From Albimonas pacifica (GTDB lineage: Bacteria; Pseudomonadota; Alphaproteobacteria; Rhodobacterales; Rhodobacteraceae): a stretch of DNA of 64,000 nt. Below, piece by piece: positions 52,950 to 61,329 of the stretch (position 1 is its first letter; every line of letters starts with the position of its first letter). Below the pieces are notes generated by a model that saw nothing but the letters and a program-made list of their open reading frames with translations, had not been told where the DNA came from and did not search any database. Location of the stretch: assembly GCF_900113695.1 (NCBI RefSeq), contig NZ_FOQH01000009.1, forward strand, positions 139,120 to 203,119, given 5' to 3'. The position numbers and the translations under genes are program-made.

Positions 52950-53924
52950 ATGACCGACTCCCACGATCCTCACCGCCGCGACTACGCGTTCCTGGCGCAG
53001 GATTCGAAGGCCGTGACCCATGACGAGCCGATGTGGTCCGGCGCGCTCAGCTTCTGCCGCCGCCGCTACGGGCGGGACCTGGCGGGCGCCGACGTGGCGG
53101 TGGTGGGCGTGCCCTACGACCAGTCGGTGACCAACCGCCCCGGCACGCGCTTCGGCCCCCGCGCGGTGCGGGCGGCCTCGGCCCAGCTCGGGTGGAGCCG
53201 CGCCTGGCCCTCGCCCTTCGACCCGTTCGAGGCGCTGGACGTGATCGACTGGGGCGACGTGCTGATCCCCCACGGCCACCCCACCCAGGTGCCGGCGGCG
53301 ATCGAGGCGGCCATGGCCCATATCCTCGACGCCGGCGTCACGCCGCTGGCGATCGGGGGCGACCACTTCACCACCTACCCGGCGATGAAGGCGCTGGCGG
53401 CGAAGCTCGGCCAGCCGCTGGCGATGGTGCAGTTCGACGCCCACACCGACACCTGGGAGGCGCCGGGCGACTGGATCGACCACGGCACCATGTTCGCCCG
53501 CGGCGTCTCGGAAGGCGTCATCGACCCCGCGAAGTCCATCCAGGTCGGCATCCGCACCACCAACGACGATCCCATGGGCATCGAGGTCTGGGACGCGATC
53601 AGGTGCCATGAGCAGGGCGTCGCCGCGACCGTCGACGCGATCCGCAAACGGGTGGGGGAGGCGCCGGTCTACGTGACCTTCGACATCGACTGCCTCGACC
53701 CCGCCTTCGCGCCGGGGACCGGCACGCCGGTGTGCGGGGGGCTCGCTTCGTGGCAGGCGCTGGCGATGCTGCGCGGGCTCGCGGGGCTCGACGTGCGAGG
53801 GATGGACGTGGTCGAGGTCTCGCCCGCCTACGACGTGGGAGAGATCACCGCGCTCGCCGGCGCCACCATCGCCCTGCAGCTCCTGTGCCTGCACGCCCTG
53901 CGCCCGGGCGGCCCGGCGACCTGA
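52950..53924 (+). CDS. speB: agmatinase-family ureohydrolase
   Basis: Binuclear manganese enzyme of 324 residues that hydrolyses a guanidino group to urea. Metal ligands are visible in GGDHFTTYP (about 136), FDAHTDTW (about 160) and TFDIDCLDPAFAPGTGTP (about 245). The N-terminus has VGVPYDQSVTNRPGTRFGPRAVR, typical of agmatinase. Neighbouring GntR and aminotransferase genes suggest conversion of agmatine to putrescine and on, but guanidinobutyrase is an alternative. Gene symbol is by family only. Confidence 0.88.
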   Translation: MTDSHDPHRRDYAFLAQDSKAVTHDEPMWSGALSFCRRRYGRDLAGADVAVVGVPYDQSVTNRPGTRFGPRAVRAASAQLGWSRAWPSPFDPFEALDVIDWGDVLIPHGHPTQVPAAIEAAMAHILDAGVTPLAIGGDHFTTYPAMKALAAKLGQPLAMVQFDAHTDTWEAPGDWIDHGTMFARGVSEGVIDPAKSIQVGIRTTNDDPMGIEVWDAIRCHEQGVAATVDAIRKRVGEAPVYVTFDIDCLDPAFAPGTGTPVCGGLASWQALAMLRGLAGLDVRGMDVVEVSPAYDVGEITALAGATIALQLLCLHALRPGGPAT

Positions 53925-53933
53925 GCGACGGCG

Positions 53934-53959
53934 GGCGGGGGGCCCTCGCGCCCCCCGCC
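53934..53959 (+). terminator. hairpin after agmatinase gene
   Basis: GGCGGGGGGC (53934-53943) can pair with GCCCCCCGCC (53950-53959) around a 6-base loop, 10 bases past the stop. No T tract. Confidence 0.45.
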
Positions 53960-54046
53960 TGCAACCGGCGCTTGAACCCCGGCGGCATCGGCGCGAGGAT
54001 GCGCCCTCCCGCCGCGGCGCGCCGCGGCCCTGCGGAGCCTGTCGCC

Positions 54047-54502
54047 TTGCGGAAATTCCTGGTGGTCGTCGACGAGACGCCCGAGTGCATGAACGCCATC
54101 CGCTTCGCCGCCCGCCGCGCCAAGAAGACCGGCGGCGGGCTGCAGATGCTGTTCGTGATCCGCCCCGAGGAGTTCCAGCACTGGCTGGGCGTCGGCGACC
54201 TGATGCGCCACGAGGCGCGCGAGGCCGCCGAGAAGCGCTTCCACGAGGTCGCGGGCCCCGTGCAGGAGAACGTCGGCATCGTGCCTGAGTTCGTGATCCG
54301 CGAGGGCGAGGCCGTCGAGCAGGTGCTCGCCCAGATCAAGGAGGACCCCGAGGTCGGCGTCCTGGTCCTCGGCGCCGGCGTCGACAACGGCCCCGGCCCG
54401 CTGGTGAGCTACCTGGTGGGCAAGATGGCGGGCTCGATGCCGGTCCCGGTGACGGTGGTCCCGGGCGCCCTGTCGCGCGAGCAGGTCATCGCCCTCTGCT
54501 GA
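54047..54502 (+). CDS. universal stress protein
   Basis: UspA-fold protein of about 151 residues: RKFLVVVDETPECMNAIRFAARRA opens the fold (here seen from residue 2), GLQMLFVIRPEEFQHWLGVGD follows, and VLVLGAGVDNGPGPLVSYLVGK with VPVTVVPG closes it. I prefer the TTG at 54047 with GGAG nine bases upstream; the in-frame ATG at 53999 would add a leader that begins in sequence like the family A repeats. Next gene is nifU after a long gap. Confidence 0.85.
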   Translation: MRKFLVVVDETPECMNAIRFAARRAKKTGGGLQMLFVIRPEEFQHWLGVGDLMRHEAREAAEKRFHEVAGPVQENVGIVPEFVIREGEAVEQVLAQIKEDPEVGVLVLGAGVDNGPGPLVSYLVGKMAGSMPVPVTVVPGALSREQVIALC

Positions 54503-54580
54503 CCCCGGGCGCGGCCGCCCTGCCCCGCAGCCGCCCCGCGCCGTCCCCCGCATGGATCGCGCGCCCCCCCGGCCCCACGG

Positions 54581-54610
54581 GCGCCCCGGGCTTGACCCGG
54601 GGCCTCTCGC
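54581..54610. repeat. family B palindromic repeat, copy 3
   Basis: GCGCCCCGGGCTTGACCCGG followed by GGCCTCTCGC; same orientation as 36235-36262, inverse of 39801-39829. The CCCGGG/CCCGGG arms form a hairpin. Confidence 0.7.
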
Positions 54611-54723
54611 CGCTCGCCCCGAACGCCCCCCGGCAAGGCGGTCCCTGCCCGCCGCCCCATGCCCTGCGACGCCTGCCCCGCGCCCCGCCTGACCGTTCCA
54701 GGAGCGTCGCCCGCCCCAGGCCC

Positions 54724-54832
54724 AAGCCCGCCCGCAGGGCGCCTCCGGGCCCGGGACTCCGACGCGAGGCGCACGCGCGACCTCGGCGGAAGGCCGAAGT
54801 CCCCGGCCCGGAGGCGCCCTGCGGGCGGGCTT
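54724..54832. repeat. long inverted repeat, 35-base arms
   Basis: Left arm 54724-54758 and right arm 54798-54832 are inverse complements at 34 of 35 positions, separated by 39 bases. The arm begins AAGCCCGCCCGCAGGGCGCC. Transcribed, it gives a very stable hairpin. No transposase or coding capacity. Confidence 0.85.
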
Positions 54833-55065
54833 GGCCGGGCGGCGTCCGGGGCCGGGGCCGGGGGCCGGGACGACGGCCGCGGGGCTTCCGCTCGCCGCGC
54901 GGGCGCCGTATGCAGCCGGCACGGCGGCTTCCCAGCCGCGCCGCGGGCCCGCGCCTGCCGCGCATCGCCAGGCCCGGCGCCGGCCCCGACGCGCGACCGA
55001 AGTTTGGAACGATTCTTGTTTTCCGCGCCCGATGGGTCCATATCGGGCGGGATGAGGAGGCCGCC

Positions 55066-55638
55066 ATGTTCATCCAGACCGAATCCACGCCGAACCCCGC
55101 GACGCTGAAGTTCCTGCCCGGACAGACCGTGATGCAGGCCGGCTCCGCGGACTTCCCCGCCAGGGAGGCCGCCGGCGCCTCGCCGCTGGCCGAGCGCATC
55201 TTCACGGTCGAGGGCGTCGAGGGCGTGTTCCTCGGCCCCGACTTCATCACCGTCACCAAGGCCGAGGGCCGCGACTGGGCGCATCTGAAGCCCGGCGTCC
55301 TCGGCGCGATCCTCGAGCACTACCAGTCCGGCGCCCCCGTGCTGGCCGCCGACGCCGCCGCCCAGCAGACCGGCCATGCCGAGCACTCGGGCCCCGACGG
55401 CGAGATCGTGGTGCAGATCAAGGAGCTGCTCGACACCCGCGTGCGCCCCGCGGTCGCCCAGGACGGCGGCGACATCACCTTCCACGGCTTCGACCGCGGC
55501 GTGGTCTACCTGCACATGCAGGGCGCCTGCGCGGGCTGCCCGTCGTCCACGATGACGCTGAAGATGGGCATCGAGAACCTGCTGCGCCACTACATCCCCG
55601 AAGTGACCGAGGTGCGCCCTGTCGGCCTCCAGTTCTGA
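55066..55638 (+). CDS. NifU-family Fe-S scaffold protein
   Basis: Cytosolic Fe-S cluster carrier of 190 residues with two domains: Nfu_N (1-90: FIQTESTPNPATLKFLPG, SPLAERIFTVEGVEGVFLGPDFITVTK) and NifU C-terminal (about 115-185: VRPAVAQDGGDITFHGF, QGACAGCPSSTMTLKMGIE) with the CxxC that binds the cluster. GGAGG precedes the ATG. Followed directly by tsaB, whose likely start overlaps its end. Confidence 0.93.
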   Translation: MFIQTESTPNPATLKFLPGQTVMQAGSADFPAREAAGASPLAERIFTVEGVEGVFLGPDFITVTKAEGRDWAHLKPGVLGAILEHYQSGAPVLAADAAAQQTGHAEHSGPDGEIVVQIKELLDTRVRPAVAQDGGDITFHGFDRGVVYLHMQGACAGCPSSTMTLKMGIENLLRHYIPEVTEVRPVGLQF

Positions 55639-56386
55639 CGCCGGGCCCGGCGGGACCCTCCTCGGCCCTATCCTCGGGATCGACGCCTCGGCCGCGCAAT
55701 GCGCGGCCGCGGTCGTCTCGGGCGGGCGCGTGCTCGCGGCCCGGGCCGAGCCGATGACCAAGGGCCAGGCCGAGCGGCTCGCCCCGCTGATCGAGGAGGT
55801 GCTGGCGCAGGCCCGCCTCGCGCCGCGCGACCTCGCCGCGGTGGCGGTGTGCACCGGCCCCGGCAACTTCACCGGCGTGCGCATCGGCGTCGCCGCCGCC
55901 CGCGGGCTGGCGCTGGCGATCGGCCGCCCGGCGCTCGGCGCCCCCCGCCTGCAGGCCCTGGCCGAGGCCGCGGGCCGCGCCGGCGCGCAGGGCCCGGTGC
56001 TGGCGCTCGCCGCCGCCCGGCGCGACGAGCGCCACGCCCAGCTCTTCGACCTGGTCCCCGACGACGAGGGCCGCCCCATGGCGATGCCCTTCGGCGAGGC
56101 GATCCAGGCCCCGATCGCCGAGATCCCCGACGCCTTCGCCGACGTCCCCGTGGCCTGCGTGCGCGGCCCCGGCGCGGGCGAGATCGCCGCCGCCCTCGAC
56201 GCCGTGGCGCTGGACGAGGGCGACCTGCCCGACGCCGCCGACGTGGCGCGCATCGCGGCCCGCGCGCTCGCCGCCCTGCCGCCGGGCGCGCGGCCCGAGC
56301 GCCCGGCCCCGATCTATCCCCGCCCGCCCGAGGCCGATCCGCCCTCGGAGGCGCCGCCGCCGCTGCTGGACGGCGCGCCCGGGTGA
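55619..56386 (+). CDS. tsaB: tRNA threonylcarbamoyladenosine protein TsaB
   Basis: Partner of TsaD/TsaE in making t6A at position 37 of tRNAs. The fold starts PILGIDASAAQCAAAVV (from 55667), followed by RLAPLIEEVLAQA, CTGPGNFTGVRIGVAAARGLALA and LAAARRDERHAQLFD. No ATG, GTG or TTG lies in frame between the stop at 55604 and this core; the first GTG (55730) would delete the essential N-terminal strand. A CTG at 55619 with GAGG six bases upstream, overlapping nifU, is the best start. Frame is intact; a frameshift seems less likely. Confidence 0.87.
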   Translation: MSASSSDAGPGGTLLGPILGIDASAAQCAAAVVSGGRVLAARAEPMTKGQAERLAPLIEEVLAQARLAPRDLAAVAVCTGPGNFTGVRIGVAAARGLALAIGRPALGAPRLQALAEAAGRAGAQGPVLALAAARRDERHAQLFDLVPDDEGRPMAMPFGEAIQAPIAEIPDAFADVPVACVRGPGAGEIAAALDAVALDEGDLPDAADVARIAARALAALPPGARPERPAPIYPRPPEADPPSEAPPPLLDGAPG

Positions 56387-56901
56387 GCGCGCCCGCGCCG
56401 GGCGCCCTGCCCGAGCTCGCCGCCCGCCTCGCCGCCGATCCCGCGCTGGCCGCCGCCGCGGCGCAAGTCCACGCCGCCGCCTTCGACGGCACGGTCCCCG
56501 GCCGCCCCTGGTCGGCGGCCGAGATCGCCGGATTCGCCGCCGTGCCCGGCGCGCTCGCCCTGCTGACCCCCGACGCGCTGCTGCTGGGCCGCGTGGCGGG
56601 ACCGGAGGCCGAACTCGTCGCCCTCGCCACCCGTCCCTCGGCCCGCCGACGGGGCCTGGGACGCGCGCTGACGGAGCGGTTCGTCGCGCTCGCCGCCGCG
56701 GCGGGGGCCGAGGAGGCCTTTCTCGAAGTCGCCGCCACCAACGCCCCGGCGCAGGCGCTTTACGCTGCGCTCGGCTGGCGTCCGGTGGGGCGCCGGCGCG
56801 GCTATTACCGCGACGTCAAAGGAAACCGTATCGATGCGGTGGCGATGCGGCTCCGACCAATCGCGGTCGAGGCGCGGACCTCGGGCGACGGCGCCGCGTA
56901 A
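56383..56901 (+). CDS. rimI: GNAT N-acetyltransferase, RimI-like
   Basis: Acetyl-CoA-dependent acetyltransferase of 172 residues. Core: ALATRPSARRRGLGRALTERFV (acetyl-CoA loop R-R-G-L-G, about 88-105), AFLEVAATNAPAQALYAALGWRPVGRRRGYYRD, the RimI-type C-terminal pattern. GTG start at 56383 overlaps the tsaB stop as GTGA. tsaB-rimI pairing is common, supporting ribosomal protein S18-type N-acetylation, though specificity is inferred. Confidence 0.9.
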   Translation: MSAPAPGALPELAARLAADPALAAAAAQVHAAAFDGTVPGRPWSAAEIAGFAAVPGALALLTPDALLLGRVAGPEAELVALATRPSARRRGLGRALTERFVALAAAAGAEEAFLEVAATNAPAQALYAALGWRPVGRRRGYYRDVKGNRIDAVAMRLRPIAVEARTSGDGAA

Positions 56902-57104
56902 TCGCCGGAATTCGATGCAGACGAACACCGGCCGATTGGACCCCGGTTCGCGAATATGTCAGTCCGATATGAATTGACGCGGCAGTAGTGAAGTCTTAAG
57001 ACCTCGAAACGTTCTTATCCGGACCGGGGCGGTTCGCTTGCCGCCGCCGAAGCCACGAAAAAGGGCCGTCCGCGGTTCACGTGGCTGTCACAATGAGAGG
57101 TAAC
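56902..57104 (+). promoter_or_regulatory. AT-richer promoter region of mucR-like gene
   Basis: About 200 bases, visibly less GC-rich (GAATATGTCAGTCCGATATG, TCTTAAGACC). MucR proteins autoregulate by binding AT-rich upstream DNA, which fits. No gene seen. Confidence 0.45.
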
Positions 57105-57521
57105 ATGTCGGACACCGCGCTTATCGCAAAATCGGAACTGCTCGCTCTGACGGCGGACATCGTGTCGTCGCACGTGTCGAACAACCCGGTTTCGCCGCAG
57201 GACCTGACGGGCGTCATCGAGTCCGTCTTCGCCAAGCTCTCGGAACTCGCCGAGGACAAGCCGGAGCCGCAGGAAGAGCTGATTCCCGCCGTTCCGGTGA
57301 AGAAGTCGGTGACCGACGACTACATCATCTGCCTCGAGGACGGGAAGAAGCTGAAGATGCTCAAGCGGCATCTGAAGACCGCCTACGACATGACGCCCGA
57401 GGAGTATCGCGCGAAGTGGGGCCTCTCGGCCGACTACCCGATGGTCGCCCCCGCCTACGCGCGCAAGCGCCAGGAGCTCGCCAAGCAGATCGGCCTCGGC
57501 CGCAAGCCCAAGGCGAAGTGA
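57105..57521 (+). CDS. MucR/Ros-family transcriptional regulator
   Basis: Zinc-finger regulator of 138 residues, controlling surface polysaccharide and cell-cycle-linked genes in alphaproteobacteria. The conserved region is DDYIICLEDGKKLKMLKRHL and TAYDMTPEEYRAKWGL (about 78-115), holding the Cys and the His-x-x-x-x-His type pair; the first Cys of the finger is replaced, as in several family members. GAGAGG precedes the ATG at 57105; alternatives at 57081 and 57093 lack support. Confidence 0.92.
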   Translation: MSDTALIAKSELLALTADIVSSHVSNNPVSPQDLTGVIESVFAKLSELAEDKPEPQEELIPAVPVKKSVTDDYIICLEDGKKLKMLKRHLKTAYDMTPEEYRAKWGLSADYPMVAPAYARKRQELAKQIGLGRKPKAK

Positions 57522-57575
57522 TCCCCCTCCCCCGCCGCCCGGTTGCACGGGCGCGGAGAGGGCGCTAAGGCAATC

Positions 57576-57608
57576 CGCGGCGCGCGGGGGCATCCCCCGC
57601 GCGCCGCG
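57576..57608 (+). terminator. 15-bp perfect hairpin between mucR and miaB
   Basis: 57576-57590 pairs fully with 57594-57608 around a CAT loop, followed by ATGCATTTCC. It is the longest perfect short-loop stem in the window and most likely terminates mucR. It could also shape the miaB leader. Confidence 0.6.
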
Positions 57609-57689
57609 ATGCATTTCCGGCCCCCGCGGCCGGGCGACCGGCGGACCGCGCGGCGGCCGCGTGCGAAGACCCTCGGCCCGGAGGCCCCC

Positions 57690-58994
57690 ATGGCCAAGAA
57701 GCTGTTCGTGAAGACCTACGGCTGCCAGATGAACGTCTACGACTCCGAGCGCATGCACGGCGTCATGGCGGCCGAGGGCTACGAGCCGACCGACCGGGCG
57801 GAGGAGGCGGACCTGATCCTCCTCAACACCTGCCACATCCGCGAGAAGGCGGCCGAGAAGGTCTATTCCGAGCTGGGCCGCCTGAAACCCCTCAAGGAGG
57901 CGCGCCCGGACCTCAAGATCGGCGTCGCCGGCTGCGTCGCCCAGGCCGAGGGCGAGGAGATCCTGCGCCGCCAGCCCGCCGTCGACTTCGCCGTCGGCCC
58001 GCAGGCCTACCACCGCCTGCCCGCGCTGGTCGCGAACGGCGGCGTCGACACCGAGTTCCCGCTCGAGGACAAGTTCCTCCGCATGCCGGCCGCGCCCCGC
58101 AGGCGGGCCCCGACGGCCTTCCTGACCGTGCAGGAGGGCTGCGACAAGTTCTGCGCCTTCTGCGTGGTCCCCTACACCCGCGGGGCCGAGGTCTCGCGCC
58201 CCGCCGCCCGCCTGCTGGGCGAGGCCCGGGCGCTCGCCGAGCAGGGCGTGCGCGAGATCACCCTGCTGGGCCAGAACGTCAACGCCTACCACGGCGAGGG
58301 GCCAGACGGGGGCGACTGGACGCTCGCCCGCCTGCTGCGCGAGATCGCGGGGATCGAGGGGATCGAGCGGCTGCGCTACACGACCTCCCATCCCAACGAC
58401 ATGTCCGACGACCTGATCGCCGCCCATGGCGAGCTGGAAAAACTGATGCCCTACCTGCACCTGCCGGTGCAGTCGGGCTCGGACCGGGTGCTGAAGGCGA
58501 TGAACCGCCGCCACCGGGCGGACGACTACCTGGCGCTCATCGAGCGGATCCGCGCCGCCCGCCCCGACATCGCCCTGTCGGGCGACTTCATCGTCGGCTT
58601 CCCCGGCGAGACCGAAGCCGAATTCGCCCAGACCCTCGCGCTCGCGGAGGCGGTCGGCTACGGATCGGCCTTCACCTTCAAGTATTCCTCCCGCCCCGGC
58701 ACACCCGCGGCCGGCGTCGGCGAGCAGGTCCCCGAGCCGGTGAAGGACGAGCGTCTCGCCCGCCTGAACGCGGTGATCTCGCGCGACCAGAAGGCGTTCC
58801 AGACCTCGATGGTCGGGCGGCGCCTGCCGGTGCTGGTCGAGAAGGCCGGGCGGCTGGACGGGCAGATGGTGGGCAAGAGCCCCTGGCTGCACGCGGTCCA
58901 CTTCCTCGCCCCGGCCGAAACCGCGGGACAGGTGGTGATGGTCGACGTGGTGGAAAGCGGGCCGAACTCGCTGTCGGGGCGGCTCGCGGCCTGA
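57690..58994 (+). CDS. miaB: tRNA-2-methylthio-N6-dimethylallyladenosine synthase MiaB
   Basis: Radical SAM methylthiotransferase acting on i6A37 of tRNA. The 434 residues have the UPF0004 domain ([35 protein letters not shown]: three cluster Cys), the radical SAM core ([17 protein letters not shown], Cx3Cx2C) and a C-terminal TRAM domain. [11 protein letters not shown] and [16 protein letters not shown] are family signatures. Start at 57690, after GGAGG, as the fold begins at [11 protein letters not shown]. Confidence 0.97.
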   Translation: MAKKLFVKTYGCQMNVYDSERMHGVMAAEGYEPTDRAEEADLILLNTCHIREKAAEKVYSELGRLKPLKEARPDLKIGVAGCVAQAEGEEILRRQPAVDFAVGPQAYHRLPALVANGGVDTEFPLEDKFLRMPAAPRRRAPTAFLTVQEGCDKFCAFCVVPYTRGAEVSRPAARLLGEARALAEQGVREITLLGQNVNAYHGEGPDGGDWTLARLLREIAGIEGIERLRYTTSHPNDMSDDLIAAHGELEKLMPYLHLPVQSGSDRVLKAMNRRHRADDYLALIERIRAARPDIALSGDFIVGFPGETEAEFAQTLALAEAVGYGSAFTFKYSSRPGTPAAGVGEQVPEPVKDERLARLNAVISRDQKAFQTSMVGRRLPVLVEKAGRLDGQMVGKSPWLHAVHFLAPAETAGQVVMVDVVESGPNSLSGRLAA

Positions 58995-59054
58995 ACGCGT
59001 GGCGCCTGGGGGCGGCTGCGGAAGACGCTCCCGACTCACCCAAGAACAGGGCCC

Positions 59055-59216
59055 GCGCCTGTCCTCCGGAGCCGTCTCTCGCTTCTGATGCCTGAGCGAC
59101 TCGGCCGGAGGGGTCAAGGACGAGCCGCGCAAGCGCGGTCGCTTCGCGATCCTTGACCCCTCCGGCCGAGTCGCTCCGATCGGCATCAGCGAGAGACGGC
59201 TCCGGAGAACAGGCGC
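59055..59216. repeat. large nested inverted repeat (cruciform-like)
   Basis: Arms of about 66 bases (59055-59120 and 59151-59216) are inverse complements with small indels; the inner 27 bases (59094-59120 with 59151-59177, core GACTCGGCCGGAGGGGTCAA) match perfectly. The 30-base loop holds its own hairpin CCGCGC-AA-GCGCGG. It lies 61 bases after miaB and has no coding capacity. Confidence 0.88.
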
Positions 59217-59402
59217 TCGGCAAGGGCCGCCGGCCGCGCGCCGGGGGCCCGGGGCGGGCGGCGCGCGGGCCGGCGGGCGCCTATCCTTTCGGGTAGGCGC
59301 GCCATGCGTTCGAGCGCGCCGGGCGCCCGGTCGCGCGCTCGGATCGCGCGGCGAAAGATGGCATCAACTCTTCAGCGAATTGATGCCGACCAGGAGCCCG
59401 CC
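59217..59402. other. non-coding stretch before small unknown gene
   Basis: About 185 bases. Together with the repeat it makes a 408-base gap after miaB. An AT-richer patch (AACTCTTCAGCGAATTGATG, 59367-59386) probably contains the promoter of the next gene. Confidence 0.4.
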
Positions 59403-59774
59403 ATGACCACCCCCGACGCCGTTCTCGCCGACGCCCTGCCCTCGCTGCCCGCCGCGACGCTGGAGCGGCTGGCGCTGGCGGTCTCGACCCGCCTGCGGGG
59501 GCGGCTGGCGGCGGCCGAGCGGCGGCTGGCGGACGCGGGCCTGACCCTCGACGCCCGCCGGCTGCTGGAGGACCAGGCGCGCGAGCTGGAGTGGACGCTG
59601 ACCCGCATCGACCTGCATGTGGCGATCGCCCGGGACCGGCGGGGCCTGTCGGTCGATCTCGACCCCGCCCTCCACGCCCTGCTGACCGCCGGCGGCAAGC
59701 TGGCGGCCTTCCCCGGCGCCCGCGCCGTCGCGCCCACGGTCCGCGCCGTCGCCGAGGCCGCCACCGCGGCCTGA
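59403..59774 (+). CDS. hypothetical protein, small helical
   Basis: A 123-residue Ala/Leu/Arg-rich protein I do not recognise. It is predicted to be almost all helix, with a heptad-like segment (about 20-75: LERLALAVSTRLRGRLAAAE, LEDQARELEWTLTRIDLHV) that may form a coiled coil. No signal peptide, Cys or membrane segment. AGGAG precedes the ATG. Coding is supported by the ribosome site, the following terminator-like hairpin and lack of a better frame. Confidence 0.6.
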   Translation: MTTPDAVLADALPSLPAATLERLALAVSTRLRGRLAAAERRLADAGLTLDARRLLEDQARELEWTLTRIDLHVAIARDRRGLSVDLDPALHALLTAGGKLAAFPGARAVAPTVRAVAEAATAA

Positions 59775-59781
59775 GCCCCTC

Positions 59782-59819
59782 GCGGCCGGATCGCGCCGCC
59801 CTCGCGTCGATCCGGCCGC
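59782..59819 (+). terminator. hairpin after the small unknown gene
   Basis: Perfect 12-bp stem (59782-59793 with 59808-59819), 14-base loop, 7 bases past the stop codon. No T tract. Confidence 0.55.
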
Positions 59820-60033
59820 CGCGCGGGGCGCGGAGCCCGCCTCCGCCCCGCCCGGCCCCCGCGTCTCTCGCCCGACGCGCGGCCGCTCCCTGGCCCGTCC
59901 CTCCCCCGCCCGACCTGCCTTCGGGCGCGCGGAGCGGCGGGCCCTTTTTCCCCGCCCCCCGCCGCCGCGGCGCGGGTTTCCATCGCCCGGCTTTCCTCCT
60001 AGGCTCCGCCGCGCCGCAGCCGCCGGAGGGCCC

Positions 60034-61329
60034 ATGACCGACCTAGTCGTCCGCAACGCCGTGATCCTGACCGCGGACCCTGCGGGAACCGTGATCGAGG
60101 GCGGGATCGCCGTCGAGAACGGCCGCATCACCGCCCTCGGCCAGGTCCCCGACCGCGCCCAGGAGGTGTTGGACGCCCAGGGCGGCCTGGTGATGCCGGG
60201 CCTGGTGAACACCCACTGCCACGCCGCCGACTGCCTGTTCCGCGGCCTGGTCGAGAACCTGCCGCTCGAGCCCTGGCTGCAGACCGTGTGGAAGGCCGAA
60301 GGCGCGATCCTCGACGCCGACACCTGCCGCCTCGGCGCGCGCCTGGGCTACGCCGAGCTGCTGCTCTCGGGCTGCACCTCGGTGATGGACATGTTCTGGC
60401 ACCCCGAGAGCTCGGCCGCCGCGGGCGCCGAGCTGGGTCTGCGCGTCTCCACCGGCGGGCTGTTCTTCGACTTCCCCGGCATGGACGGCAAGACCGCGGA
60501 CGACCGCCCGCGCGACGCCGAGGCGTTCTTCGAGGCCCACCCCCGGACCGACCGCCTGCTGCCCGGGACCTTCCCCCATGGCGCCTACACCGTCGGCCCC
60601 GAGAACCTGAAGCTGGCGAAGGCCATGGCCGACGCCCGCGGCGCCCTGTTCTCGGTCCACTGCGCCGAGACCGCGGTCGAGCAGGCGACGGTGCGCGACA
60701 GCTACGGGACCTCGGTGGTCCGGCACATGGACGCGCTGGGGATCCTGGACCCGCGCACGGTGCTGGCCCATTGCGTGCATTGCGACGACGAGGAGCTCGA
60801 CATCCTCGCGCGCACGGGGGCGGTGGTGGCGCACAACCCGGTCTCGAACCTCAAGCTCGCCTCCGGCTTCGCGCGCATCCCCGAGATGCTGGAGCGCGGC
60901 GTCCACGTGACGCTGGGCACCGACGGGGCGATCTCGGGCAACGACATCGACATGTGGCAGGCGCTGCGGCTGGCCGCGACCCTGCACAAGGCGGCCTCGG
61001 GGCGGGCGGACGCGGTGACCACCCGCCAGGCGCTGGAGATGGCCACGATCAACGGCGCGAAGGCGCTGGGGATCGGGGGGCTCGCCGGCTCGCTGGAGGT
61101 CGGCAAGGCCGCGGACTTCCAGGTGCTCGACGTCTCGCGCCCCCATGCGGTGCCGATGTTCGACCCGATGACGCACGCGGTCTATTCCGCCTCCCGCTCC
61201 GACGTGGTGCATGTCTTCGTCGACGGCGAGTGGCGGGTGCGCGAGCGCGAGCTGGTGGTCTTCGACATGCGCGAGACCCTCGACGAGGTCCGCGCCCTGG
61301 TTCCCGCCATCAAGGCCTCGATCGCATGA
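60034..61329 (+). CDS. amidohydrolase, SAH/MTA or guanine deaminase-like
   Basis: Zinc-dependent deaminase of the TrzN/AtzA/SsnA group, 431 residues. Metal ligands: NTHCHAADCLFRG (HxH, about 59), SVHCAE (about 210), LAHCVHCDDEELD (about 245) and LGTDGAISGNDIDMW (Asp, about 295). It shares an ATGA overlap with purine nucleoside phosphorylase, so a role in purine or adenosine-analogue breakdown is likely. It might deaminate adenosine or S-adenosylhomocysteine; sequence alone does not decide. Confidence 0.88.
   Translation: MTDLVVRNAVILTADPAGTVIEGGIAVENGRITALGQVPDRAQEVLDAQGGLVMPGLVNTHCHAADCLFRGLVENLPLEPWLQTVWKAEGAILDADTCRLGARLGYAELLLSGCTSVMDMFWHPESSAAAGAELGLRVSTGGLFFDFPGMDGKTADDRPRDAEAFFEAHPRTDRLLPGTFPHGAYTVGPENLKLAKAMADARGALFSVHCAETAVEQATVRDSYGTSVVRHMDALGILDPRTVLAHCVHCDDEELDILARTGAVVAHNPVSNLKLASGFARIPEMLERGVHVTLGTDGAISGNDIDMWQALRLAATLHKAASGRADAVTTRQALEMATINGAKALGIGGLAGSLEVGKAADFQVLDVSRPHAVPMFDPMTHAVYSASRSDVVHVFVDGEWRVRERELVVFDMRETLDEVRALVPAIKASIA

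Larger units (their letters stand above)
54503..55065. other. 563-base non-coding region with two repeat structures
   Basis: No credible gene. It holds a family B repeat at 54581-54610 and a 35-base inverted repeat at 54724-54832. The last 60 bases (AACGATTCTTG around 55010, GGAGG before 55066) look like the promoter and ribosome site of the nifU-like gene. Confidence 0.6.

Noticed and set aside
53999-54046. ATG-started N-terminal extension of the universal stress protein
   Set aside because: The stretch GGATGCGCCCTCCC also occurs in the family A repeat cluster near 3369, no ribosome site precedes it, and the Usp fold starts at the TTG.
57522-57689. Riboswitch in front of miaB
   Set aside because: Only a single perfect stem is visible; no conserved riboswitch core could be recognised.
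54503-59402. CRISPR array from repeated GC-rich units
   Set aside because: The repeats are inverted, not direct with regular spacers, and no cas genes are present.
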